Source of the DNA: Ruminococcus sp. AF31-8BH
Lineage (GTDB): Bacteria; Bacillota; Clostridia; Lachnospirales; Lachnospiraceae
NCBI RefSeq assembly: GCF_003460605.1
Contig: NZ_QTVN01000006.1
Location: 178,951-242,950 of the forward strand
Direction: 5' to 3'
DNA length: 64,000 nt
The notes under the pieces are model-generated. The model had not been told where the DNA came from. It searched no databases and was given only the letters and a program-made list of their open reading frames with translations. Both the position numbers and the translations under genes were made by a program. This document shows positions 18,484-27,403 of the stretch, piece by piece (position 1 is the stretch's first letter; each line of letters opens with the position of its first letter).

Positions 18484-19517
18484 TTTCCCATCCCGATTTT
18501 TTCAGATAAATTTTTCAAATTAAGCAAAACAATAATTATGCAATACAAATGCTTTTCTAGCAAAATCAAAAAAACAAAATGTGATTTTTGTATCTGTTTT
18601 TTAATTACATTTACATTTACAATATATTCATTCAAAATATCATCTCTTCTAATTTTCTGTAAATATTTTTTATGATCGTTGTAATTTTTCCACCTTTTCA
18701 ATCTTGTCTGCGTAATGGCACGTCCTACCGTTGACAACACTTTTATTGATAATAAATATTCAAAATCTGGTAGATTCCACTTTTCCTTTCTTTTTATTAT
18801 TTCTTTAAATACAACTTTAAATGAACCATAGTAATTCGCATCAAATTTTGTGGTCATTCCGGACCCCATTCGATAGTTATAAAGAGCTTTATTTAAATAA
18901 ACAAATGTCTCTGCATAATCAAACAATTCAATCTTTTGAAGACTGTCTTCACCATTACTAACATGTGCATACATTAAATAATTTTTATCGATATCAATGC
19001 AAGTTCTTTTATATACAGCCCCACATATGCTAACCAAACTATTTCCCATTAAAAATTGGCGTAACACATCTTCCTTTGAAACAACACTTACATTTTTTTT
19101 CGATAAAATATTGTCAAAAGCAACTTTTTTATCCTGTCCATCGTATAAATACTGATTAAACATAATCATGTCTGGTCTTGAATATTCTTTAATTGTTTCC
19201 ACTAAAGATTTAAAAAAGTCCGATTCCAGTACATCATCTGAATCACAATTAACTATGTACTCTCCTTTCGCCTTTTTATATCCAAACCTTCTAGTCATAA
19301 GTAAACCATGATTTGAATTGTGAAATACTTTAACTATATTAGGATACATAGCATTATATCGGTTACAAATTTCTCCACTAGAATCCGTTGATCCATCGTT
19401 AACTAATATAATTTCACAAGATTCTGATATCTGCAGTATTTGTTTAATTATAGAATTCAAACATTCTTCTAGATATTTTTCTACGTTATAAACTGGAACA
19501 ACTATACTAAATAACAT
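18480..19517 (-). CDS. Glycosyltransferase family 2
   Basis: A 345-residue GT2 enzyme with FSIVVPVYNVEKYLEECLNS, EIILVNDGSTDSSGEICNRY and a DSDD metal-binding motif (YIVNCDSDDVLESDFF). The C-terminal third is basic and hydrophobic (KSHFVFLILLEKHLYCIIIV), consistent with membrane association. It overlaps the polymerase start by four bases, so the two are translationally coupled. Similar to EpsJ/CpsJ-type capsule transferases; specificity unknown. Confidence 0.88.
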   Translation of the reverse strand: MLFSIVVPVYNVEKYLEECLNSIIKQILQISESCEIILVNDGSTDSSGEICNRYNAMYPNIVKVFHNSNHGLLMTRRFGYKKAKGEYIVNCDSDDVLESDFFKSLVETIKEYSRPDMIMFNQYLYDGQDKKVAFDNILSKKNVSVVSKEDVLRQFLMGNSLVSICGAVYKRTCIDIDKNYLMYAHVSNGEDSLQKIELFDYAETFVYLNKALYNYRMGSGMTTKFDANYYGSFKVVFKEIIKRKEKWNLPDFEYLLSIKVLSTVGRAITQTRLKRWKNYNDHKKYLQKIRRDDILNEYIVNVNVIKKQIQKSHFVFLILLEKHLYCIIIVLLNLKNLSEKIGMGK

Positions 19518-19536
19518 TATTATTTATATCCCCCAT

Positions 19537-20517
19537 TTAATAATTTCCTAATTCAAATATATCTATCTTTGTTTTTTCATCTGCAAGCGCACAGGCTGCC
19601 CAAGATCCACACGTCTTTCCTCCTACAATACATGAACATTGAGAAAGCAGCATTATTTTCACTAAATAGTTCATTCCTCTGGTATGAGCATCTTTTGCTA
19701 ACTGTTCTATACAAGAATCTTTTGCAAGAAAATTTTTGGCCGAATAATTCTTTATATATCTATCAAAACTTACTGTTACTACTTTATTCCCTAAATTTGA
19801 TATTACTTTTTTATACACTTCTTCATCTTCTGTAACCAAAAAGACTTTTTTATCATTATTTTTTATATACTGTTTTACTCGTTCAATAGCCTCTTCTACC
19901 GTAGGTTGGACAGCTTCTCCTGCTGGCTTTAATTTGGTATAATCAGTTCCTCTTAAATAAAGACCAATCATTTCTTTTGGATTAATATTACTTAATTCGT
20001 CTTTATATTTAGCAAGTGCAGCATCTGAAAATTTGATATATTTCTTTATTAAATTATGTACTTCTTGCAAATCTTCTTTATCAAAAGATTTTTCACGAAG
20101 ATAAGGATATGTTTCATAAGATGCATTAAGTCCAGATAAAATAACATTCTTACTTTTATATACCTCATTAAGTGTATACTTTGAAATCTGCTTAAAAAAA
20201 ACTTCCCAAGTATCTTCTCCCTTTTGGATTGTATATTGTACCTTATAATTTTTAAAATCTACAACGGGAACATAATTGTTTTTTTCCGCATACCCTATGT
20301 GTTGTATTACATAAAACAGTAATGCCATTAAACCTTCTACAGAATTTGTTCTTGGTCTAATAATGTAAAATGTCTTATCTTCATTACTACTTCCAAAAGT
20401 CATCTTTTTTTCAGTTAACTCAGAATAAAAAATACGATTATATATCAAATAAAATTTATCTATATATCGAGAAGGACATAAATATAAAATTTTCTTTAAA
20501 ATTTTTTTTAAATTCAT
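19537..20517 (-). CDS. O-fucosyltransferase-like / NodZ-like glycosyltransferase (putative)
   Basis: A 326-residue soluble protein without a GT2 or GT4 signature. MIGLYLRGTDYTKLKPAGE resembles the GDP-fucose-binding HxRGTD-type motif of the O-FucT/NodZ/FUT8-like superfamily. VFLVTEDEEVYKKVIS and the C-terminal CSCIVGGKTCGSWAACALA match the later nucleotide-binding part as I know it. The presence of GDP-fucose genes on both sides (gmd/fcl, fkp) supports fucose as the donor. I am confident it is a glycosyltransferase of the cluster and moderately confident of fucosyltransferase. Confidence 0.6.
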   Translation of the reverse strand: MNLKKILKKILYLCPSRYIDKFYLIYNRIFYSELTEKKMTFGSSNEDKTFYIIRPRTNSVEGLMALLFYVIQHIGYAEKNNYVPVVDFKNYKVQYTIQKGEDTWEVFFKQISKYTLNEVYKSKNVILSGLNASYETYPYLREKSFDKEDLQEVHNLIKKYIKFSDAALAKYKDELSNINPKEMIGLYLRGTDYTKLKPAGEAVQPTVEEAIERVKQYIKNNDKKVFLVTEDEEVYKKVISNLGNKVVTVSFDRYIKNYSAKNFLAKDSCIEQLAKDAHTRGMNYLVKIMLLSQCSCIVGGKTCGSWAACALADEKTKIDIFELGNY

Positions 20518-20553
20518 CCTATACTCCTTATATTATGTATTTACCCACTTACT

Positions 20554-21411
20554 TTAATTTTTAAGGCTACCATTTGCACTATATTTTATGTTCATAGTTT
20601 CACATTCATAAATTTTAGCATCTACTAAATATCTATACCAATACGCTTGCAAAAAAGCATATATTTTACCCGGTTTTCCATCAAGAAAGCCGCCTAAAAT
20701 ATAATATCTATAAATATAATATATATGAGCTCTCATTCCTAATGGCAGTTTATAATACACTCGCATTTTTAGCCAAGTTTTGAAATCAAGTTCATTCTTG
20801 GATCTTTTTTTCTCTAAATTTTCAAAATAATCTACTGTTTCACGAGACGAATACCAATTATGTTTATTAATAAAATACTCCAAATTTTTAAAATCAAAAT
20901 GTAAACAATCTTGTTTCATTTCAATGACTTTTCCGGAGCTTAAAATTATATGTTCATCCATATTTCTATTTTCAATTGTACCTAATTTTGTCTTATAACA
21001 ATTCATTTTTTTCCATGGATACACGCCCCCATGGTATAAATCTCTTCCTAAAAAATTCTTTTTAAATCGCAGAACAATTCCAGCAACATCCGTTTCCATA
21101 TTACAATCACATAGCTGAACTAACTCGCGTGCGGATTCAAAAGTTAAACGCTCATCTGCATCAATTCTTAATGTCCACACCGTTTCCGCTTTTGCGACTT
21201 CAACACCATACATATACTGTTTTGCATAATTTTCAAACGGATGCTGATGCACTTCCGCTCCCATTCTTTTTGCTATTTCAACTGTTCTATCAGTACTATA
21301 ACTATCTATCACAATAATTCTTTTTACTGCCGTAGCAATTGATTTAATGCATTCTTCTATATTAACTTCCTCATTCTTTGTCAATATTATTGCTGTAATA
21401 TCTGCAGGCAT
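20554..21411 (-). CDS. Glycosyltransferase family 2 (WaaE/KdtX-like)
   Basis: A 285-residue GT2 enzyme with ITAIILTKNEEVNIEECIKS, RIIVIDSYSTDRTVEIAKRMG and LRIDADERLT (DxD). DLYHGGVYPWKKMNCYK and MDEHIILSSGKV are typical of the WaaE-like subgroup, which includes lipopolysaccharide core glucosyltransferases and many capsule enzymes. C-terminal IYYIYRYYILGGFLDGKPG is the membrane-associated tail common to this subgroup. It might transfer an early sugar; the exact residue is unknown. Confidence 0.87.
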   Translation of the reverse strand: MPADITAIILTKNEEVNIEECIKSIATAVKRIIVIDSYSTDRTVEIAKRMGAEVHQHPFENYAKQYMYGVEVAKAETVWTLRIDADERLTFESARELVQLCDCNMETDVAGIVLRFKKNFLGRDLYHGGVYPWKKMNCYKTKLGTIENRNMDEHIILSSGKVIEMKQDCLHFDFKNLEYFINKHNWYSSRETVDYFENLEKKRSKNELDFKTWLKMRVYYKLPLGMRAHIYYIYRYYILGGFLDGKPGKIYAFLQAYWYRYLVDAKIYECETMNIKYSANGSLKN

Positions 21412-21442
21412 TTTGATTCCTTTCTATTCCTTATTTTTTTAT

Positions 21443-22720
21443 TCACAGCTTAAAAATCTCTTCAGCATATTTTTTCACTGAAACATTCCGTGTTAAATTC
21501 TTTTCAAGATTTACTCTTCCCCTGATTCCCATCTGTTTAATTTCATTTGATCCAGCATTTTCAATAAACCATCGAATATTCTCTTCGACCTTATCGTACT
21601 CACCTGGCTCACAGCACAAGCCACCGTGAGTATCTTCAATCAGGCAACGAATTTCAGATCCAGATTCAAGAACTCCTATTACAGGCTTTCCTGCGGCTGC
21701 CAGTCCATAATATTTAGAAGGGCAGCTTACACCTTTAATCCCTTTTGCATTTACGCACCAATGAACATCACCGGCATTTAGGCTATAAATAAGATCTGCC
21801 TTGTTCTGATATGGAATAAAAACCGCATTATCCATATGATGTTCTTTTACATAAAGCACAAGCTTATCCAGCACAGAACCAGCACCAACAAAAGCAAACA
21901 CAACCTCTCGTCCATCTGTGGTCTTCGTGCCCGGCTTGAACTTGTCCACAACTTTAATGAGATTCTCAAGATCGTAGTACAAGCCAATGTTGCCAGAATA
22001 CATGATGACAAACTTGTCATCCAAACCATATTTTTTCTTAAATGCAAGCACACGTTCATTATCCGGTTCCAACGGATAGATTTCATTTTCATCAATCCAG
22101 TTATTGATCATAACCGTCTTTGGGACTTTTTTTTCCTTAAACCGCTTCTCTATAGTTTCTACCAGGTCACGGCCAACTGTAATTACCAAATCACTTCGCT
22201 TACAACTGAACTTGTCAAACCACATCATGATATCAGTAATCACCTTATTCTTAGTATAGCCAACGGCTAAAACCTGTTCCGGATTAAAATCCTGAATGTT
22301 GTAAATGTATTTGGCATGTTTCATCCACTTGCCCCAAACACCTAACAGACCGCCGAGAATTGGGGGCTGAGAGATGGAAAATACATAATCCATCTTTCCT
22401 ACCTTAAAGGTTGCTCCCATTGCTCCAAAGAAGTAAGAAATAATATTCTTTACACGGCTTTTCTTGTTGGTTTTACTAAACTCTGGAACACGGATTCGCA
22501 GAACCTTTACACCATTAATTTCTTCTTCATAGTATTTCTGGGTCTTATACTTATCCTCAACAATACCCAAATAGCTTGGAACTACACAGATTACAGTAAT
22601 ATTAAATTTATCCAGCATACCCTCCGCCAATTCACGGAGAATCTGCCCCGTTGACGCGGTATCCGGAATATAGTAATGCGCATAAATTAAAAGATTTTTC
22701 TTTTCGTTTTTATTTTCCAT
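21443..22720 (-). CDS. Glycosyltransferase family 4 (WbuB-like)
   Basis: A 425-residue GT-B enzyme with LLIYAHYYIPDTASTGQILR at the N-terminus and the GT4 nucleotide-sugar part MYSGNIGLYYDLENLIK, VFIPYQNKADLIYSLNAGD and CPSKYYGLAAAGKPVIGV near residues 240-370. This pattern matches the WbuB subfamily of capsule and O-antigen enzymes, several of which transfer fucose-type or N-acetyl amino sugars. It lies 27 bases after fkp in the same operon. Confidence 0.88.
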   Translation of the reverse strand: MENKNEKKNLLIYAHYYIPDTASTGQILRELAEGMLDKFNITVICVVPSYLGIVEDKYKTQKYYEEEINGVKVLRIRVPEFSKTNKKSRVKNIISYFFGAMGATFKVGKMDYVFSISQPPILGGLLGVWGKWMKHAKYIYNIQDFNPEQVLAVGYTKNKVITDIMMWFDKFSCKRSDLVITVGRDLVETIEKRFKEKKVPKTVMINNWIDENEIYPLEPDNERVLAFKKKYGLDDKFVIMYSGNIGLYYDLENLIKVVDKFKPGTKTTDGREVVFAFVGAGSVLDKLVLYVKEHHMDNAVFIPYQNKADLIYSLNAGDVHWCVNAKGIKGVSCPSKYYGLAAAGKPVIGVLESGSEIRCLIEDTHGGLCCEPGEYDKVEENIRWFIENAGSNEIKQMGIRGRVNLEKNLTRNVSVKKYAEEIFKL

Positions 22721-22747
22721 TTTCCATATTCCTTTAAAATTATTTTC

Positions 22748-25700
22748 CTACTCCCATACAAATTCTGCATTCCAGACATCCACACCGGAATCCTGGAATA
22801 CTTCCAGAAGTCTTTTCCTTAACATCTCTTTCGTTACATTTTTCTTTAGAATTACCTGCAGGAATCCGCCGCCGCCAGCACCTGAAATGAATTTTCCATC
22901 AATTAGATCCTCGCAGCTTGCAAAAATTTGATCAATGCAGGTATTAGTCGAACCGTCATCTAATTTCTTAGATACTTCCCAATGCTGGTTCAGGAGTTTG
23001 GCAAATTCATCTACATTTCCCTGTTCCAGTTCATAGCGCATCATCACTGCCAAATGCTTCATCTCTTCTAATGCTTCTACGGATTCTTTTCTGCCGCCAA
23101 TATAATTTCCAACCACATAGCGCAGCAGATTTCTTGCCAAACGACGTTGACCTGTATAGATCAGTGCAAATCTTTCCTGCAATTCTTGCTTGGTTTGCTC
23201 ATCCAGTTTCAAATATTCTACGTTAAGGTGCTGTTTCATTCCTGGCCGAGATGTAATGTACTTTACACCGCCAGTCAGACCACCAACCTGATCCTGCCAG
23301 CCTCCTCCAGTACTCATAATCTGTTCCAGATTCAGAACCAGTTCATATACATCAGAATCGCTCCAGTCAGTTCCCAGGAACTCACCTAATGCACGAACAC
23401 AAGCTCCTGAGAGGATGCTGCTGGTTCCAAGTCCAGAGCCTTTTGGAACCCCGTTTACTCTGGTGGACATGTAAAAGCCTCCACCCATTTCATTCAGGAT
23501 TTCCTCCAGATCAGCTTCTCCTTCCATAGGAACAATGCCGCATGCGATCAATGCTGCTTTATGTAGTGCAAAAGAATCATATGGATTATGGCAGTCCTGA
23601 ATTTCCGCTACTGTAGATGCAGTTCCATAGGCATTGAAATCAAGACTCGCAAATTCAATATGATTTTTTTGGATACGCCTTAGTTCCACTTCAATTGGCT
23701 CTTTTCCATTCAGTAAAATGGCCGCATTTAATACAACTCCCCCTTTTTCGTTGCAGTAAGGAGGGGTATCTGTCCAGCCTCCTCCCCAGTTCACACGTAC
23801 GGGAAGGCTTACTTTCACTTCATCTTTGGCAATGTGATACTGATGTACCCGGTTTACACTGCTTGCCTTAAAGATTTCCTGCTGCAAAACAAAAAAACAT
23901 TTCTGTTCAATCTGGTCATAACTGATTCCATGAAATGTTTTATTCATAAATTTCATGGATCTTGACATATCATACAAAACACGAATTCTTTCGGAGAATG
24001 GCAAACTTTCCTCTGCCATCTTCATAAGGAGATCAAATTGTTTTTCATTTAATTCATTGGTTCCAAAGGTCTTTAGCGCATCTACATAATGTGCACCCTC
24101 CTGGACTTTTCCGAGGAAGCGCTCTGCGAGAATACGATTTTCCAATTCCTCGTTCCATGGAACTAATACGGAAGCATCAGCTAACCGGAAAGATTCTTCC
24201 AGGGAATATCTTTTTAATGCTTTCCATTCTGCCACTTCTGCTGCAGTTGCTGTCTGATAACTCATAGTGTACAGAAGCATTGCCCAATGGATCGCTTCTT
24301 CCTGACTTTTGGCAGCAGGATAAAGCTTTGCTTTCCATAGAGAATGATCTTCATCAACCCAAATATCATCTACATCTAAGGAATTTAATTCTGTAAGATT
24401 TTTTAACCCGCCATTTAAGAAACTGCCATTTTCTTCCCATGTCTTTTTGGGATTATCTTTTATTCCATAAGCACGGACAATATGTTCTTTTTTTCCATTT
24501 GCTAGGCAATCTGCATTCTGTCGTAATACAATGCCATGCAATACCATTGGCGGAACTTTTACGTCTGTTAAATTCAAATGAGAGACTACAGTTCCCTCTT
24601 CCAGAGTTGTATTGCCACACAGACAGCTGTTTTCTACATAGCAATAATCTGCCAACTGTACGCTTTTCTCGATAAGAGAATTGTGTACTGCTACGTGCAT
24701 GCTACCTTCTGGAATATAGTTGGTAAACACCAATGATTTCCAATCTAAATACTCGTAATCTGCAATATCATTTGTAAGAAGTTCCAGAAGTTCCCATGTA
24801 GTACCGAAATGAATAAATTCAGCTGGTGAAAGACAAATAAGCTTCATTCCATAATTATGCAGAGCATTCCAGATTTCTGTTCGGCAAGCAGTTAATTCTT
24901 CACAGAATTTACCCTCAGGCTGTTCTTTATAATATTGTTCAAGAGTGGAATCCTCAGCCAACGGATAAAGAAAATCTCCATATAAACTAATACGGGAAGT
25001 ATCATTTACAAAACGCGCATATTTCTCTTCATCAATTTGACCGTTTGTCTGGATCAGTGATAAAAGAGAGTTGACCAAATCTACATCAAAAAGTACAGCT
25101 CCTGTATCCAGATCTACATTTCCATGATTATTAACAGCACCTAATTGCTGCAAAGTTTCTATAGACTGCTTATGCAAAAACTTTTTCACATAATCATTTC
25201 CATTATTCAGGAATACACCATGGTCTTTTCCAATTTCTACAGGAGATTTCATTGATATGGCAGCTGCACCATGAAACTGTGCATCAATTTGCAGAGGATT
25301 AAATAAAAGCAGCACATCACCGGAAAGAACCAGCATTCCTTCTCTGAATCGTGACGGCACCCCTGCCATTCCGATAAGGAATTCATCAAAAAGTGTGGAT
25401 GGTCTTCCGTCAGGCAGTTCTCTTGGAACAGGTGAAAATAATTTGCCGCATACGGAATATTGAGGAACGCGTTTGCTGTCACCACCAGAATGGATCACTA
25501 AAATCCTCTTTTTATGAAAATCTCCAGCAATATCTTCTGCTTCTGATAGTTTGCGAAGTACCTGTAAAGTTGCTCCGCCAGAGCCAACTCTTTTTCCGTC
25601 AGGATCTGAAAGAACCAAATATTTTGTCTTACATGGAAGAACTTTTTTCTCCTGCCGATATGCAATCTGGCTTCGAAAGGCATTTGCCTGTTCTTCATTC

Positions 25701-25834
25701 GAAGCTGTCAGTACAATGTAATCCCACTGAGCAAAGCTCTTTTTTCTTAATGATCTCTGGTAATCCTCCCAGGCATCTATGTAGCTTTGTCTTAGAAATA
25801 AATTTTTCATTTTCTTGTATTGATCATTCATCAT
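22748..25834 (-). CDS. fkp: Bifunctional L-fucokinase / GDP-L-fucose pyrophosphorylase
   Basis: A 1028-residue two-domain enzyme that salvages free L-fucose to fucose-1-phosphate (GHMP kinase) and then GDP-L-fucose. The N-terminal pyrophosphorylase domain has RVGSGGATLQVLRKL (about 82-96) and VIHSGGDSKRVPQYS. The C-terminal kinase domain has PVRVNWGGGWTDTPPYCN (about 676) and the ATP loop PKGSGLGTSSILSGA (about 795), plus GAGGGGFL near the end. Length and order match the Bacteroides Fkp enzyme (about 950 residues), slightly longer here. It is the first gene of the glycan operon. No clear ribosome-binding site precedes the ATG; ATG codons at codons 1, 2 and 9 are possible starts. An alternative GHMP substrate such as a heptose cannot be excluded by reading alone. 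Confidence 0.85.
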   Translation of the reverse strand: MMNDQYKKMKNLFLRQSYIDAWEDYQRSLRKKSFAQWDYIVLTASNEEQANAFRSQIAYRQEKKVLPCKTKYLVLSDPDGKRVGSGGATLQVLRKLSEAEDIAGDFHKKRILVIHSGGDSKRVPQYSVCGKLFSPVPRELPDGRPSTLFDEFLIGMAGVPSRFREGMLVLSGDVLLLFNPLQIDAQFHGAAAISMKSPVEIGKDHGVFLNNGNDYVKKFLHKQSIETLQQLGAVNNHGNVDLDTGAVLFDVDLVNSLLSLIQTNGQIDEEKYARFVNDTSRISLYGDFLYPLAEDSTLEQYYKEQPEGKFCEELTACRTEIWNALHNYGMKLICLSPAEFIHFGTTWELLELLTNDIADYEYLDWKSLVFTNYIPEGSMHVAVHNSLIEKSVQLADYCYVENSCLCGNTTLEEGTVVSHLNLTDVKVPPMVLHGIVLRQNADCLANGKKEHIVRAYGIKDNPKKTWEENGSFLNGGLKNLTELNSLDVDDIWVDEDHSLWKAKLYPAAKSQEEAIHWAMLLYTMSYQTATAAEVAEWKALKRYSLEESFRLADASVLVPWNEELENRILAERFLGKVQEGAHYVDALKTFGTNELNEKQFDLLMKMAEESLPFSERIRVLYDMSRSMKFMNKTFHGISYDQIEQKCFFVLQQEIFKASSVNRVHQYHIAKDEVKVSLPVRVNWGGGWTDTPPYCNEKGGVVLNAAILLNGKEPIEVELRRIQKNHIEFASLDFNAYGTASTVAEIQDCHNPYDSFALHKAALIACGIVPMEGEADLEEILNEMGGGFYMSTRVNGVPKGSGLGTSSILSGACVRALGEFLGTDWSDSDVYELVLNLEQIMSTGGGWQDQVGGLTGGVKYITSRPGMKQHLNVEYLKLDEQTKQELQERFALIYTGQRRLARNLLRYVVGNYIGGRKESVEALEEMKHLAVMMRYELEQGNVDEFAKLLNQHWEVSKKLDDGSTNTCIDQIFASCEDLIDGKFISGAGGGGFLQVILKKNVTKEMLRKRLLEVFQDSGVDVWNAEFVWE

Positions 25835-25983
25835 ATCGTTATGTGCGAATATCTGATTTCTTCAGATTTCCTTTCTTTATATTTATAACTTATCTAAATC
25901 ATCATCTTACCCATTGGCTTATTTTAATACCAATGAGACAAATCACATTTTTCGATAGTTTTCACCATCGCATTCTTCTAATA

Positions 25984-26012
25984 AAAATACCACCTCCCCC
26001 ATGAATTGTCAA
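25984..26012 (-). promoter_or_regulatory. Promoter for the fkp-led glycan operon
   Basis: TTGACA (26007-26012) and TATTTT (25984-25989) with a 17-base spacer on the minus strand, about 150 bases before fkp. The leader then contains a small hairpin (CATTGG ... CCAATG, about 25910-25935). The -10 is a poor match. Confidence 0.45.
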
Positions 26013-26139
26013 CTGTACGCCCTTGTTTTTACTCTCTTCTGGAGGAAATTCGTAATTATTTCCACTTATTCTAGGTTTTTGTTCATTTTTTTATTGTTTT
26101 TACAGGGGCATAATTCAACCAGTGCCAATTTTCACTATA

Positions 26140-26196
26140 AAAAAGGCAATTACTCAAAGCTTACACTCTCTTGCCCGCTTTGAATAATTACCTTTT
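26140..26196 (-). terminator. Terminator after the Rpn-type gene
   Basis: GCTTTGAGTAATTGCCT pairs with AGGTAATTATTCAAAGC across a 16-base loop, followed on the minus strand by TTTTTT. It separates the nuclease gene from the glycan operon promoter. Confidence 0.75.
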
Positions 26197-26236
26197 CATT
26201 CTTTTGTTCTTTTCTTTTTGAATTCCCCTTATATTT

Positions 26237-27052
26237 CTACTTTATCCCCAGTTCTTTCATCAACTGTTTCCTGTACTCTTCATCCTTTGTGGCACGTATG
26301 CAATCTTCCACACGGTTGGCTGACAGTAACTTTTCTGTTAATGCTAATCCTTGTTTACGTCCAAGTTCAATTCCATCATCCATAATCATCTGTCCGAGTC
26401 TTGTCATTGTTACCGCCTCCTTTACTTCATTTAACTCTTCTCCTGTCAGGAATTTGTCCGCCAAAGTGTACAGTATTGCGGTTACTTTATCTGACAGTTC
26501 ATTGTTTTCCTGTTTCAGCAGAAGAATTCCTTCTTTAATCTTATCTTTCGCTGTCATTTTACCGCCCATGAGCGGGGTCAGGGAAAGCTGTGCGAAATCT
26601 GATTCATCCCAGGGTTCTCCAGATGCCTTTTTCTTTCGAAGACGCTTAAATACCTTGTCAGCTTTCTTCTTTCCCATGTATATCGGCATTACGCGGTATG
26701 TATAGGCCCCACAGTCCAGTTTTCCCTTGGATTTCTTAATCCCGCCAGTGTAGATTACGTATGTAATTACCTTTTTCCCTGTGTTATGGGAAAATAAAGC
26801 TTCATAAGAATGAAAGCGCCTCAAATCCTTGTTCTCTGAACTGTTTGTACTCTGAAATTCTATATGGATATACAAATCTTCCGTAGTTTTGAATGTAAAA
26901 TCCATATACAATTCGTTTATCGTCAACTCTATCAGCTCTGTTGGCAGAATGTCCTCATAAGTATAATCAATTCCGATCAGCTTTAGTATATGCTCCTGAA
27001 AATATTTTACTCCCATTTTCAGCAGAGCATCTTCGTGTTTCGCATTTGGCAT
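26237..27052 (-). CDS. Rpn-family recombination-promoting nuclease / putative transposase (PD-(D/E)XK)
   Basis: A 271-residue protein with the PD-(D/E)XK core MDFTFKTTEDLYIHIEFQST (Asp, then Glu-x-Gln) and the usual downstream part RFHSYEALFSHNTGKKVITY. The C-terminal region (about 180-271) is helical and charged. Rpn/YhgA proteins of E. coli are DNA endonucleases that increase RecA-independent recombination, and many copies occur in Lachnospiraceae genomes. It is monocistronic, with a terminator directly downstream and another at 27257-27306 isolating it from the LCP gene. Its position next to a transferred glycan cluster may be coincidental. Confidence 0.8.
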   Translation of the reverse strand: MPNAKHEDALLKMGVKYFQEHILKLIGIDYTYEDILPTELIELTINELYMDFTFKTTEDLYIHIEFQSTNSSENKDLRRFHSYEALFSHNTGKKVITYVIYTGGIKKSKGKLDCGAYTYRVMPIYMGKKKADKVFKRLRKKKASGEPWDESDFAQLSLTPLMGGKMTAKDKIKEGILLLKQENNELSDKVTAILYTLADKFLTGEELNEVKEAVTMTRLGQMIMDDGIELGRKQGLALTEKLLSANRVEDCIRATKDEEYRKQLMKELGIK

Positions 27053-27256
27053 GAGATTTCTCCTTTTTTATTTCGTATCGTTATCTCATGTACTTTAAAA
27101 GCATTCTCAGAATGTATGTTCCTACTTCAGTGCTATTCACTGAAATTTCTTCATTTGTAAGGTGCGTAAAATGTATTTTCACCTGCCTTTCTTTCGACAA
27201 TTCTATATTACCAGATTTCCATCAGAAAATCATCCCGCAATCCGAAAATCTGCTAA

Positions 27257-27306
27257 TAAAAATGAGGCAGATCAAATAGATAGTGATCTGCCCCGGTTTC
27301 TCATTT
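27257..27306 (-). terminator. Terminator after the LCP gene
   Basis: GGCAGATCA and TGATCTGCC form a perfect 9-bp stem, extended by flanking AATGAG/CTCATT, followed on the minus strand by TTTTTATT. Confidence 0.75.
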
Positions 27307-27403
27307 TATTTTTTCTCTGCTGCCTAAATACTTTATGCTATCGACTTCTCTTATTGATTCCTCTGTAGCTGTTTCATCTGCGACTACTATATCAGCAGTT
27401 ACA

